DNA of 64,000 bases from Gnetum montanum (GCA_015680685.1 MNCI01004442.1:2573-66572); one strand, 5' to 3'; shown: positions 45,301 through 57,491, counted from the first letter of the stretch. Program-made: numbers and translations. The notes: generated by a model from the letters alone, not told the origin.

Positions 45301-48300
45301 CTATGTTATTCCAGGCAGAGGTGGATCTTCCATTGGTTTCTTCCCCTTCTTGTCAGGTTTCATAAATTGGTACCTGTTCAGGAGCACCTGCACCTTTTCT
45401 TCTTCCTTTCTTGGATCATGGACCATCTATTCTGATCAACCAATGTTTGATGGATTTGGCATGTTCCATAGACATGATAGTTGTAGAAACATCTAATTGG
45501 CTTTAATGTAGCATGTCACAAAATATTATCTCTCTTCTTCAAAAGCTCTAGCCTTTTCTCTAAGTCCATGATAGTCTATTAATCTTCTAGCCATATTTGC
45601 TACAAAATCATTTTGACCTTGGTAGCCAACCTTCAATACTTCTAGTTCTAAATTTGTTACTTGAGATTTCTGTAGAGCATCTTTTCATTCTAAAAACTCT
45701 TTCTCATATAAGGCATAGGTGGCTACTACTTCTTGTTCTAGCTCATTTCTAGGCCTACCTACTCTTAACATGGCTAAAGTAGCATAACAAAGATTTTCTA
45801 ACACCATGTATTCTTTTAAATCCTCTATTTGCATGTCTTTATTTTTCACTATCACTTTTGTAGGTATGGGACATGTTGTCCAAGATGGGTTGCTATTCTA
45901 GATTTTTTGCTGACATGGAATCAATTTTGGCCTTTTCCATTTAAATCTCTTTCTCATTAATTTTTTTATACATTCCCACTTAATCTCAAAAGTGTTTCTT
46001 CAACCTTTCATGTTTTTTAGCCTCATTTTTCCATGTGCTGATTTCGATAACTAATTTTCATCTAATGGCTCATACCTCCTCTATAGAGAGGGTTCTATTT
46101 TTTCTTATGAGGTGGCTCATATCTTGGTTGACCCTCATCAGTTGCTCTCTTAACTGATGGATACCTTCTTTCAAAATGTTTTTCTACTTTTCTGTTATGG
46201 CCAACCTCATTTTGTCTACAATAAGTTATTTATTTTCTTCCTATAAGGCAGCAAGTGTTGTGGCATGGGCACATCATAGAACTTCAACTACTAAAGCTTT
46301 TCATACTACCTTTTCTTTCTCATTTGCTATGTCTTTATTGTTCTTAAGGAGGAAATTGATCTACTTAGTTTTGAATTGTGCTATCTAATTTGGTGCTATG
46401 AACTACATTGGATCTATCCATTCTACTCTCATGGCTACAAGCTCTTCTTGTAATTGACGAAGCTCATTCTCAGCATGTTCTGCCTTGGTTTTAGCTATGA
46501 TTAATTTTTCTTTGGTGATAATTAATTTAGATTGTATTATAGTGATATCACTAGGAATATTAAAGATATTTGTCCTAACATGTCCTATCTACAATAGTCT
46601 ATCTAATGCATCTTCATGTTCTGTAAGATTCATATAGGTACCAGCTATCATTTGAGCATCTTTGGTTCTAAAAATATCATATGGTGGCANATTTCTCTCT
46701 TAACTAATGGATACTTTCTTTCAAAATGTTTTTCTACTTTTCTATTATGGCCAACCTCATTTTGTCTACAATAAGTTATTTATTTTCTTCCTATAACGCA
46801 GCAAGTGTTGTGGCATGGGCACATCATAGAACTTCAACTACTAAAGCTTTTCATACTACCTTTTCTTTCTCATTTGCTATGTCTTTATTGTTCTTAAGGA
46901 GGAAATTGATCTACTTAGTTTTGAATTGTGCTATCTAATTTGGTGCTATGAACTACATTGGATCTATCCATTCTACTCTCATGGCTACAAGCTCTTCTTG
47001 TAATTGACGAAGCTCATTCTCAGCATGTTCTGCCTTGGTTTTAGCTATGATTAATTTTTCTTTGGTGATAATTAATTTAGATTGTATTATAGTGATATCA
47101 CTAGGAATATTAAAGAGATTTGTCCTAACATGTCCTATCTACAATAGTCTATCTAATGCATCTTCATGTTCTGTAAGATTCATATAGGTACCAGCTATCA
47201 TTTGAGCATCTTTGGTTCTAAAAATATCATATGGTGGCACAACAAGTATATTAAATGATTCTTTAATATGATCTATGATCACTTTTGCAACTCCCATTAC
47301 ATTATGATGTTGCATGATCACAATTGTGGCTCCTTCTCATGATTCAAGCACCACTTGGAACAATGTGGTGTTCCTAGAAATTTGTTGTGACCACTAGATC
47401 TCTCCACTAGACTACAATGATATTTTTCCATTAGCAAGATTAGTTGACATGGTTGATCTAACTACATCACCAATGACATTGAATATATTGGCCTCTTCTC
47501 TTCCTTCCCAACTGATAGTTTCTACAATTTGTTGTAGATGACTCATCAAAGGTCTATAATCTTGTGGCAATGATGATGAAACTTGTGGTTGTTGATGTTG
47601 TTATCATATGGTTTGGGTAGTCTCCTCAATGCCTAGTTGTTCTTCTAATTGATCCTTTTTAGGAGGCACTGGCTTGAGCATTTTAGCACAAGAAGCATTC
47701 TGTACCTTCCATAATACATTGTTTGTATACCCTAAGATGCCAACTCATCTAGATAACTTCTGGATAAGGTAATGGAATGGAAGTATTAACTTCCTTACTT
47801 TCTTCTCCTTGAACTACCTTTTGATTTCTATGAACTAGAGGTGAGTGATGTTTCCATTGAATTTTCCTATTAATATTGCACTTCCTCTAGTCACATATGT
47901 AGAGATTCAATTTAATCTTTTGGTATGAAATAGGTGATAGGTGAAAATTTTAAAATAGATCTTTTCTTCTATAGTTACTTAATTGTATTTTTTATCTTCT
48001 TTGCCATACACCCACTACAACCACAACTTTCTAGTGTTTGTGTCAAATCTAGTTGATATTTGTGCCACCATTGCTTCTTGATTAGCCACATTCAATACCT
48101 TTGCAATTAACTTAACTAAGTAAGATACTAAGATTCCTTTAATTTTGATTGTAGCATTAGCTTCTCAATTTTTCCAAAACTAGAGTGTTTCTACTAGACA
48201 CCATTCTCCAATGTTTATCAAAGTAGGCCACAAAGAAGATAACTGAAGTTGGGCCTTAACATCTTCTTATGAAAATTTCAAAAATAGAAAAAAATTGAAC

Positions 48301-48584
48301 TCCATAATGACTATTGATATGATGGATTTTTCATGAATAGACTAAAGGCATTAAGGGGGTAGTGTATGTTGCTGTCCCTAGATGGGTACTAGTGGAACAT
48401 CCACTTCTGCTTGAGAAAATTACTTTGTGATAGGAGTTTGTTGATGAATTCTAAAGGATTGTGCTTGCTGCTCTCCTTATTATGCTTGTGGATTTTGCTT
48501 GCTTTCTTGTCCTCTTCCATGGCCTCATGATCTTTTACTTACTAGTCATGGAAGTTCTCCTTGTGCTCCTCTTTTTGGGACCAT
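45301..48584 (-). pseudogene. Retroelement ORF2 (copy 2)
   Basis: It starts at ATG 48,584 (MVPKRGAQGELP) and ends with KPMEDPPLPGIT and a TAG at 45,301. Shared blocks with the other copies run in order: SLW...LVETLWFW, IKIKGILVSYLVKLIAKVLN, ISTR, ILGYTNNVLWKVQNASCAKM, VKPVPPKKDQ-like, HIKESFNILVVPPYDIF with MNLTEHEDALDRLL (47,139-47,321), then a heptad-rich segment (KLIITKEKLIIAKTKAEHAE) and the conserved tail. Several stops and frame changes are present. The bases before ATG read TTTATTGATTGTAG, a splice-acceptor-like sequence. A 550-bp internal block is duplicated around the N at 46,690. Function unknown; no transmembrane segment, protease or nuclease motif was seen. Confidence 0.78.
46145..47239. 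repeat. 550-bp near-identical duplication around an N
   Basis: 46,145-46,689 and 46,695-47,239 are nearly identical (a handful of differences such as CTGATGG/CTAATGG and AAGGCAG/AACGCAG) with a 550-bp offset. The single ambiguous base N is exactly at the junction (46,690). Homologous ORF2 copies have the block once. Confidence 0.92.
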
Positions 48585-49136
48585 CTACAATCAATAAAGG
48601 GTCTAGAACTACTAGAGTATTTTCATAAATGAGCAAAAATTTGATACCTTGCTCATACCCTTAGTTATATCAAGCTCTTAGTTCATTATTATTGTAGCAA
48701 TAGAAAATTTTTCAACAACAACACCATTAGTCCTTTAAATAAGTGGCATGATCAATTAGAAGTCTTCTTAAAGTTGTTTTATCCTTAACATGAGTGATTT
48801 ACTTTGGAAACTCTTGATATGTATTTTTAGACTTACCCCTATAATAGCTTCTAGTTGTTATTAATTTCAAAAAAAATCAACTCAAATTTCCCTTAGTAAC
48901 ATGCACCCATAACTAAGGTGAGCACTCTAAGATCACATAGAATTGAAAATCATGCAAATTGGGGTAATAATGAGTAAGTTATGGGCATTAGAATTTGGAG
49001 TGTTAGAGCTCTTAGCTAGAAAGAAAAATTGGTAACAAATCCCTTCATCTAAACTTGAGAAATGAAAAAAAAATTTATAACAACCACATGCTATATATAG
49101 AATCTATGGGTGCAATATCAAAAATGTGACATTTTA

Positions 49137-49185
49137 AACGCGATATCATAGGTGCATGTGATATCATAGATACGATGTCACCATA
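49137..49185. repeat. Palindromic GATATCAT motif cluster
   Basis: GCGATATCATAGG, GTGATATCATAGA and TACGATGTCACC follow each other in ~50 bp, just upstream of ORF2 in element orientation. The same motif is clustered near the ends of the LTRs. Confidence 0.6.
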
Positions 49186-49879
49186 GAGAAATAAAAATTT
49201 TTGAATATCTTTCTCAAAATAAATTCAGTTCCATAGAATAGTTGGAAGATATGTGTCATGTTGAAAGGCTTTTAATATGGAGATGATGCTTTAGTTGTGA
49301 AAAATAAGTGTTGAAACTCTATGATTAAGGAATCTTGGGCTATGAAAGTATATGAGGTATTGATGGAATGGATGAGAAAGATAACATTGTTGTGTTATTA
49401 GAATGGATAGTGTGAATGATATGGGAAGTATTGATTATTATCTTTTAGAATTGGAAGGCTCAAGATGATGTTGGTAGTTATAAGATACAACAATTATACA
49501 AGTGGATCCTCCCCAAAGTAGGTTTTAGCCCTTAATGCCCTTGTATAACCACGTCTAAAAGTGTCCTTAGTCACTTAAGAAGTTGAATGTAATGCAAACC
49601 AGTTGTAAGGGTTTAAAAACAAAGTATAAAAGAAATGGAAAAGATGGTAAAAATTATGAAAAAGTATAATTTACTCTATACCTAGAATCTAATAGAGGTT
49701 TGCATAATTTTTGTCTTGCTATTTGGAGATAAATCAAGGGACTTCCTTGGTTAGTTCTTTTCTATGAAAGAGTCCCTGCCTTGATCCAATGGGTTGCTAT
49801 CTATGTAAGCATGAAAATTATGATGTTTGAAACTAATGAAGTCAAAATCTTATTACATTGGGAAGAACTCGATGTGGAT

Positions 49880-52250
49880 GGGGTGGAGTTAGATGTGCTC
49901 CCCATCCGTTGAGTCTTCTCTAGACTCATTCTATAGAATGGCGGTTTCTTGGGTTCAAACTCATAAGTAACCTTCCTCTCATGTGTATTGACTATCCTTG
50001 TAGCACTTTTTGGCTAAGATTGTGGTGGCAAGCTCCCCTGCATAAGAGGAGGTGGCACTGGTGGCATAGGACTAAAGTGTTCAATAGAAGGTCCAGCTAT
50101 TGGTGGATGCACGTATAAGTTGGAATCAATCCTTGGTGGCATTAATCTATGGTATTCTATTAAATAGTATTGTGGGGTTTGAATAGTTGCATAATCAAGC
50201 AAGACTAGATACTATACATAGTATCCATAAGGATTAGGTTTTTAATATGAATATTATTTACGTGGCAGTCGCATGGCCCATGATTGTGATTGTTGCTACT
50301 GCTAATGGTACTACTCCTATGGTTGTGACAAGGCTCCATTAAGATAGTACATTAGTTGAGGTTGTCTTCTGTAGTTACCTTGAGGATAAGATAATTTTTT
50401 AGGCATTTTCTTTTGAACAAATCATGGATTAACTGCATATGCCCTAATTTCTTATAGATGTACCATGACTAGCCAACATCCCTTAGGATGTTTGTACTAG
50501 TATACAATACAACCTTCATCATCTATGGAGCTGGTGTCTAAGTACCCAGCTACTAAATCAACTTTACCCTTTTGTCCAAATTCCTTCTTCTTCTTTTTCT
50601 CTCTGCCTTTGTTAAGTGCTTATTTTACTTTCTCCTCCACAATCTTTAGTGTTATTATACATCGTTCATCTACCGAATCCCACATTTTCACTATCTGTGC
50701 TGCTACATCAGCAATAGATTTCTAAATCAGCAACGACCCTTTCCTAATGACTTGATAAAAGGTTTCTCCCTCTTGGGTATCACAAACTTGTGCATCTTTT
50801 TTCCAAATTGATGGATTCTTGTTGTATTCTTCAGCTAAGCTATGATATGCCTCAATTGATCCTTTGATGAAAATCTGTGGCCTAGACATCTATGTAATAG
50901 TGAATAATATCTATCCATTATTGCATCAAGGGTCTCTTGAATCCCTTCTTTCCAATTCTAGATTTGCTTTCTTAGGTTCAACACTCATGAATATGTCTAA
51001 TATTTTTCATTGAAAATTTTTAGCATGGTACTCCAACATCTAATGGATTCAAGTTCCAATGACCTATACCAGCTTTCTACTTTCTTCACAAGTGTTCTAG
51101 AAAATAGCTTTAATTTCTACCAGTCACTCTCTATGTTTTGAAAGGCATAGGCATTATGAAATGCTTGAAGGTGATGCTAAGGATTAGTGTTATAACCTCC
51201 CTCAAATCATGGCATGTTATTCATATCTAGTTGTTTGATTCAGCTATGTTGCACATGCATGATTGGTATGTAGATCACTTCCTAAATGTTGATTATATTA
51301 TTGGTTAACATAAAGGATTCATCATGATGATCAAGTTCATAGGATTTGTCATAGTAGTCACCCCTTCTATGCTTGTGCCTCTATTGATCCTCTCTTCTAT
51401 CTCTATGCCTTCTTCTTTCATACTCCTCATCTTCTGAATCAAAATACCTCGAGTATCAGTCATGATGATCATGAGCTCTTCTCTTTTCCCTATCAAAGTT
51501 TTGGTACTTGTGCTATCTCATGTCATAGTCCTCTGATGATCATGATGAAGCAGAGGAGGTAGTAGGAGAAAGGTGCCAACTAGTTCTCCTTTCATGACTC
51601 TTGTAAGTTTCCTTGTAAGACTTAACAAGATCCCTTGGGCTAGAGTTCCACTTGTATCTTGAGTCAGTAACCTCTCCCTTATGTGTCTCTACCAAAATAG
51701 AATGACGCTAAGCTTTAACAAGTTCCTCTAGTCTAATGATAGGTGTGTTTGATGGCTCCTCATGGTTTTAGTGGAGTTGTTCTAAAATGAACTAATCAAC
51801 ATCAAGCTCTTCTATGACAACAAATGCATTGGCTTGCTTCCCTTTGTTATGAACATGTTTGACCTCCATAGCAGAATCTCACTTTATGTGCTTCCTTGTA
51901 GGTTCATAGGGTCTAGTCATGTGTTAAGTCACATGATACCCTTCTTGAATCTAGTCCAAGTGCATTCCCCTTAGAGTAATTTGTAGCATGTTTAGTGCTA
52001 CACGTTTAGGAGGCAAGACTATGTTGCCTTGCATGTCTCTCTACCTCATTTGTTTGTTCTAATGGAATATGAAGGTAAAGTCTAGATAGTATGGATCAGC
52101 ATGAGCATAAGTAATACGTGTTTGCATTGGCATTCCCTAGTCTTCTTCATCCATAATTTTGCTACTACTCCTCATTTTCCTAGCAAGTGATAGTTGATCA
52201 TTATGTAAAGCCATGTGAATTTTTTTTATGGTTTGTGTTAAGTATGCTTT
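49880..52250 (-). pseudogene. Gypsy-type gag (copy 2)
   Basis: The minus-strand translation shows an Arg/Asp-rich stretch (RRRHRDRRED type, near 51,390) and then the retrotransposon gag core (near 51,235-50,900). The core is visible as HHLQAFHNAYAFQNIESDW, KLKLFSRTLVKKVESWYRSL, MLKIFNEKY, and GIQETLDAIMDRYYSLLHRC. A Pro-rich tail (50,014-50,202: PPIAGPSIEHFSPMPPVPPP) follows. The order and the W-Y-x-S-L signature match the PF03732-type gag of gypsy elements. The frame has stops at several Gln/Trp positions and shifts. It should form the particle that packages element RNA. Confidence 0.78.
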
Positions 52251-52327
52251 ATATTAATATTGTGAAGATTAGAGTTAGGTTCTAATACAATGAACTTTAG
52301 AAAATTAATTACTTAGTATAACACTGA

Positions 52328-52350
52328 CTTATCCCTAGCAATGGCGCAAA
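52328..52350 (-). other. Primer binding site, tRNA-Asp-like
   Basis: On the minus strand the LTR ends CTCATCA and TTTGCGCCATTGCTAGGGAT follows. It resembles TGGCGCCGTTGCCGGGGA, the tRNA-Asp-type site used by Athila/Tat-like gypsy elements, with a few changes. Confidence 0.75.
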
Positions 52351-53224
52351 TGATGAGCAATGGAGTATCCAACACCCTACCATACGAGATATGAGTGTTT
52401 ATGCACAATCCCGGTTGAACTTTGCAGATAAGGCAATGTGATTATACCAATAATTGATTAGTGTTCACGATCATTGTCTTACCACATGAGTTAGTAAAAT
52501 CAATCCGTATGGTTTAACTCATAGTGAGGTATATGATATTGATGTTAAATTGACCATTAAGCTCCTAGTAAAAATGAAGTGAAAGTAAAGTTTCCTAAAT
52601 CTAAGTAACAATAAAACAAATCTAAACTAGCCTATGTGATGAGTAGCCAATCATGATCTTTCGATCACATCTTGGACTTTGTGCAACTATTACTAAGATT
52701 ACCAAGTACCACACTACTGGGCATACCAAGTGATAGCACTACTGGGTTACTAAGTAGTTACACTTACATGCTGGAGATCAATCATACTCATTCTACTTAA
52801 TAACATTAAAAGTAAATTGTAAGTAATGGTAAACATTAACTATGAAAATAGTAAACTAATTTGAAACAAAAATAAAACTAAGTGTTGCTACAATGATGTC
52901 GAGTAATCTTGATCTTTACTACCATGTATGCCATGTGTCCAAGTACATCACACTCAAATTAAAGATTTCATTCAATTACAAAACATCACACTGCGGCCAC
53001 ACACTACTAAGTACTAAATTCAAGAAAACAAACTCAAAGAGTTGTTACTAGGCTAACGTATCTGCTGCAAATTCATGCACCTAAGTGTTACTTATATAAG
53101 CTGGCATGCATCCTGCAATATCATTTATAGGGTAACATACGCTAAGATACGATAACATATCTACGACATCATAGATATGATATCATAACTATGATATCAT
53201 GCTACAAAATTCTTGGATTTATCC
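52351..53224 (-). repeat. 5' LTR of the copy 2 element
   Basis: On the plus strand it begins TGATGAGCAATGGAGTATCC and ends TTGGATTTATCC (last base changed from A). Collinear with 44,235-45,088. Palindromic ATGATATCAT motifs are clustered at 53,150-53,203. The target duplication TAAAG follows at 53,225-53,229. Confidence 0.92.
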
Positions 53225-53229
53225 TAAAG

Positions 53230-53849
53230 TTAATGGGACGTTTCTTTATGTTGCATTTGAAGAACTGAAGCAGTAATAGTTAGATTTATATTCAAATTAG
53301 AGGGATTCACTTCTAAACATTAGTTTCATATTCTATTCCCTTCAATTTCTCATACATGTCTATGTTTCAAGGAGGGTTTAACATCCATCCTTATAGTTTG
53401 ATGTTAAAAGCTCACTTTCCTTGATGTGTGAGCTTGTTCCAAGGCATTGTAGCTTATGTGAATGTTCTTCCATGTTTTACATACAGTCTCTTAGTGCATT
53501 TAAGTTTACTTGTAGAGCAGTTTAGAGGGCTTTTAGAGGGCTTTTCATGTATGAATGTATATCTAGAGTATTTTGGCATGTCCACTTAGACACGAGATTA
53601 CATGCCTTTGAAGTTTTAAATGAACAAATTGAAAATCCTTTTTGAAAAAAGAAGGTACAAGGTTAACCAAAATCAAAAAAGATAATACAATATTAATATA
53701 AATGGAAAATGCATTGTAAAAGTTCATATTGCAGGTGCAAGTTTGAGTCCATTTAAAATAGCTTTATGTTTCACCTAAGTTCTATGGGTGAACTTGGGAT
53801 TACTTAAAACTAAAATATGTATTTGAAAAGAAAAGATAAAAATCACCAT
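53230..53849. other. Spacer, nothing recognised
   Basis: No gene or terminal repeat recognised. The duplicated GAGGGCTTTTAGAGGGCTTTT near 53,525 is a small local repeat. Confidence 0.4.
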
Positions 53850-53935
53850 TGCAGCTAAAAATAGCGTAAATTAATGTTGTAATATGGCCAACTTTGTAGG
53901 CCACCTACTTTAACATGCTGTGCTCCACCGAAGAA
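53850..53935 (-). other. Possible remnant of a DUF247 C-terminal exon
   Basis: In one minus frame the translation FTLFLAAMVIFIFSFQIHIL is a hydrophobic run that could be the family's C-terminal helix. However, two stops precede it and no family-specific motif supports it. AG dinucleotides suitable as acceptors exist near 53,935-53,943. Weak. Confidence 0.25.
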
Positions 53936-54013
53936 ACTCAGGTAAATCTAATTATTTATCAAAGTAATACAAAGAGAAACTTTTCAATAATAATGGCTGA
54001 AGTCAAGGGGATT

Positions 54014-55941
54014 TTAGTATACTCTTACCTTTTTTTGCAATCCCATCACCAATCTCGGGTATTTTGAAGTGATAACCATGTTGAGGCGGTTGAAAAGGTT
54101 GGCGATGGTCTCATATTTTTCAAGAAAATTTCCTATAATTCCTTGCCTGATGAGAACATCTGCATCGTTTTCAGTCTGGATGAGATCGGTTATAAGCGAT
54201 ATGTAACTGTTGAAGAATCTTTCACCAGGTTCCACGCACGATTCCTCGTGTGCCATCATGTTTCTCAACTCCGCTTCAGAGCTTTCGTCTATCCACAGCT
54301 TGGGAAGATACAGCCGAGCCCTCAGCCCAAATCGCTCTTGTTTGAAGCACAGTTGATTGTCTTGGAATACCTGCACATCGATTCCTGCTCTCTCCAGATC
54401 ATTGGCCTCAGGAATTACCCGATAATCGGCTTCTTTGTCCGGCTTTCCTTTGATTTTCTTAACACTGCACATCTCATCACCGCGTTTCCAGAATCTGCTG
54501 TTGCTATCCTTGTTGAGGAGTCTGATTCATCCTCGTTACTGCATTGGCTGGGAGGCCATTAATTCATTGCATTCATTCGTCATTTATTCTATGCATACAG
54601 TTTTTCTTAATTGAAATTGAAACGGAATTTCGCGTGATGATAGCTACAACAAAACTACTGATTACTGAGTGTATCTTATAATTACACAGACATAAAAGGT
54701 AAAAGAATGATATAGCCGTATTTTATTTCTCTTTACTTCAAAACATAGTTTTTTAAGTCGGTCATAAATCACCGATTTAATGATTAGTCTCATCAGAAAT
54801 TTTGCCAACTTGAGTTAGAATCAGTATTGCCTTTATAAAAAAAATTACTTTTAGGAAAAAAAATCAATAGATTTATATATCATTTTTCCTGACTCTTAAA
54901 TATAACTCAGGCAGAATTAGGGTTTTATAGTGATTCTTGAAACATGCCCATTCCATAACCAATCCTACTCATTTCCGTAGTAGTATTTATCTCTGCTTCA
55001 AAACATATATATTTTTTAAATTGTAATAACTACCCAGAGATCATCCACTCAATGAAGGCTGGAGCTCCTTGACTTAACTCATGTATTTCACTGTGCAGCG
55101 ATGTAAACAGTTTATCAAATGTTTTGGTCGAGGCTTATCGTCCATCGTCTGCTGTACATACTTAGCTCCATGTTTGATTGCAAATCATGAAGTCATCAGT
55201 ATAAAATAAAAGGCACAAGGCTTATCTCCGGGGAGAGGAAACATGCCTTTCCAGGTGAGTTTCCTTTCCAGGTGATCAACTCACGCAGGAGAGGCAGGGG
55301 AATCTGATTCTCCAGGTTACATAAGTCTCTCTTTATTGAAAAATCCACACATGTATCCGGCGTTCTGTAATAGAGGGGATGGAAGCAATCGCCCGTCTTG
55401 CCTTCGCTCCAAGAAAAGCATAACTTAAGAAGGAAAACAGCGTCTAACATGAAGACAGCTGCATCAAACCAAAAATCTTCAGAGTAGCATGCTTTCATTT
55501 CCTTTTCAAAGACATCCCATAAACACCCAGTTGTTGCAGCAAACCCTTGACATTTTCATCCGTGGCTTCCAAACCCTGGCCATCCAGCGATCGTCCTAAA
55601 GCATGGTCAATGGCCTTGAGTTTGTAAGATCTGATGTTGAAGTTGGGGTTCAAGTGCTGGTGGTGATATAGACCTAGGCCAACCACCTCGGGCACATGAG
55701 CCTTTGTGTTCAGTTCTTTCAGAATCTCGGGCACTCTCACAATACAGGGCAGATGATCTGCTGTTGCTGTTTGATGCCTCTCATTGCGCAGTGCAAGCAA
55801 TTCATGAGCAATAATATGAATAGTTATAGGGACATGCCCACATCCTTCAGCCATGGTTGTACGTGGATGTTCTGCACCGCAGACTGAAGCCTTTCTGCAC
55901 ATGCTTGTAATTGATTTCTGCTTCCGTGTGAAATCATCAAC
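54014..55941 (-). CDS. DUF247 (UPF0481) family gene, probably a frameshifted pseudogene
   Basis: Three open pieces on the minus strand together cover most of a plant DUF247 protein. Piece 1 (55,902-55,495, 135 aa) has PCIVRVPEIL at residues 52-61 and PEVVGLGLYHH. Piece 2 (55,498-55,196, 100 aa) has DAAVFMLDAVFLLKL and DLCNLENQIPLPLLREL. Piece 3 (54,472-54,014, 152 aa) has DYRVIPEANDLERAGIDV, LPKLWIDESSEAELRNMMAH, FNSYISLITDLI and ADLFNRLN-like ANLFNRLN. These are the family signatures in order. Pieces 1 and 2 join only with a one-base shift near 55,500-55,530. The paralogue at 35.6 kb has one base more there. Between 55,195 and 54,560 the coding trace is broken (KTFDKLFTSLHSEIHELSQG near 55,100). 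Piece 3 ends at AAAAAAGGTAAGA, a strong splice donor. The C-terminal membrane helix typical of the family was not found in frame. A possible 3' splice site (CAACATGACAG) lies at ~55,942. DUF247 function is largely unknown; grass members sit at self-incompatibility loci. Confidence 0.8.
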
Positions 55942-56740
55942 CTGTCATGTTGAAAAGAACTGAACTGAACATTTGCTTTTTAAAGCTTCTCTGACAATAA
56001 CAATATCCATTACGTAGCAGAGGAACCTCCAGTAAGAGTCAAGCAGCTTTTAAAATTAAAAGCTATTCTTCACATTGTACACTAATTTGAAGGTAAACAA
56101 TTATTCTCAGAAAGGAATGGTTAAAAATTCTGGAAAATACTTTACTGGGCTTGAGAAGTAATTCAGAAAACTTGGCTGATTTGGTGACTGCGCATAAAAA
56201 TTCAACCTAAATCAATATTTTTACAATTTAAAGTCTTCTAAATGCAGAAGTTGAAGACTGAATCAAAAAATTTGCAATATAGTCAAAGGATGCCATAGCC
56301 AAAAGAATTACAAATCTGCAAAATAGAGTTAATTACAGAGAAGGCTAGGGCATAGAACCAAAAGAGCTGCAATAGTTAATTACAGAGAAGGCTAGGGCAT
56401 AGAACCAAAAGAGCTGCAATAGAACTTTAAATATTAAAAGGGAGAGAAACAACAAAATGGATGCAAGTAAAAAGAAGGCTAACGCACAATATATCCATGC
56501 AAATTTTTTAGCAACTTTTTAAAATGCAAAATAAGTTGTTTTCTATTTTCAGATGATGTGAACTTAAACTAGGCTTCTTCTTGATGAAAATGGGGCATTT
56601 CATTGGAGGTATAGTTGACTAAAAATGAAGTTCTAAGTTTAACTAATTCCTTGTTATATGCTCTAAATAAAATTTCTTCTTACAATTGACTATAAGTAAA
56701 CAATTCACAAAAACTTTGCACATGATTACTAATAGACCTA
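55942..56740. other. Spacer upstream of the DUF247 gene
   Basis: Presumably promoter or upstream exon/intron DNA of the DUF247 gene, but no exon was recognised. It contains a perfect 47-bp tandem duplication at 56,327-56,420. Confidence 0.4.
56327..56420. repeat. Perfect two-copy 47-bp tandem duplication
   Basis: The unit starting AGTTAATTACAGAGAAGGCT is present twice without a difference, so the duplication is recent or a sequencing artefact. Confidence 0.95.
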
Positions 56741-57491
56741 GAAACGCAAGTTTGGTTTGTTCCTAGTCTTTGGTTCCACTAAGGCTTGACCAAATAGTTA
56801 CAACTAGTTTAATGCTCAGATATCCCCAAATAGCTATAGTTAGTTTAATGAAGAGTGAGAATAGTTGTAACCTAAGTACAAGCATGATAAAAATGATTAT
56901 AAGTTGTAATTCTAAGTACATTGGAAATATAAATCTATGTTAGTCTATGGCGATAAGTATTGTTCCTAGTTTTTTGTACATGTCTTGGGCTAATGTGACT
57001 ATTACTAGGATTACCAAGTAACTTTATTATAGAGTGAATTAAGCAAAGTCACTACTGGGTTACCAAACAACTACATTTTATGATCAAAATCAATCGTACC
57101 TATTTTGCCTTACTAATAGACATTGGAATAGTAAATTACTTAAGGAATGCAAATGACTTAATAAAAAAAACATTATGGAAAAGTAAATTTATGCTAAGTG
57201 ATATGCTGCAATGATGAAGAAGAATCTCAATCTTTATTTCTATACATGATTTATAATGAGGAACAATCCACTTGAATAAAGAATTCATACAACTATAATT
57301 CACCATACTACAAGCATTCGCTCTAACTCTAAATGGGTTGGTATTTATAGGCATGATGATGGCCTACTACATCACATCTATGTTGATGTATGTAGAGCTA
57401 CGATATTGTAACTACGATATCATAGATACGATATCATAACTACAATATTGTAGATACGATATTGTAGTCATTAACATATAATGTTTCATGA
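56741..57491 (-). repeat. 3' LTR of the copy 3 element (left end approximate)
   Basis: It shares with other LTRs the blocks GGCGATAAGTATTGTTCCTA, ATTACTAGGATTACCAAGTA, TACTGGGTTACCAA and ATCAATCGTACC. It ends TTTCATGA, followed by TACCCTCACGACTGACTAAA, the same internal start as in copies 2 and 4. At 57,404-57,470 GATATCATAG/GATATTGTAG motifs alternate in both orientations. Confidence 0.7.

Larger units (their letters stand above)
44235..53224 (-). mobile_element. Complete non-autonomous gypsy-type element (gag + ORF2), copy 2
   Basis: An 8,990-bp element with LTRs of 854 and 874 bp, perfect TAAAG target duplications and minus orientation. The primer site resembles tRNA-Asp, as in Athila/Tat-like gypsy elements. 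The internal region holds a decayed gag (about 52.2-49.9 kb) and the long second ORF (48,584-45,301). I found no protease, RT, RNase H or integrase, and there is no room for them between the two frames (about 1.2 kb). About 550 bp of its length is a duplicated block next to an N at 46,690 that may be an assembly error. Confidence 0.9.

Noticed and set aside
46176-46938. Two identical 70-codon plus frames
   Set aside because: They are antisense to ORF2 copy 2 and repeated only because of the 550-bp duplication.
54143-54562. 139-codon plus frame
   Set aside because: Antisense of the DUF247 C-terminal block, which has clear family motifs on the minus strand.
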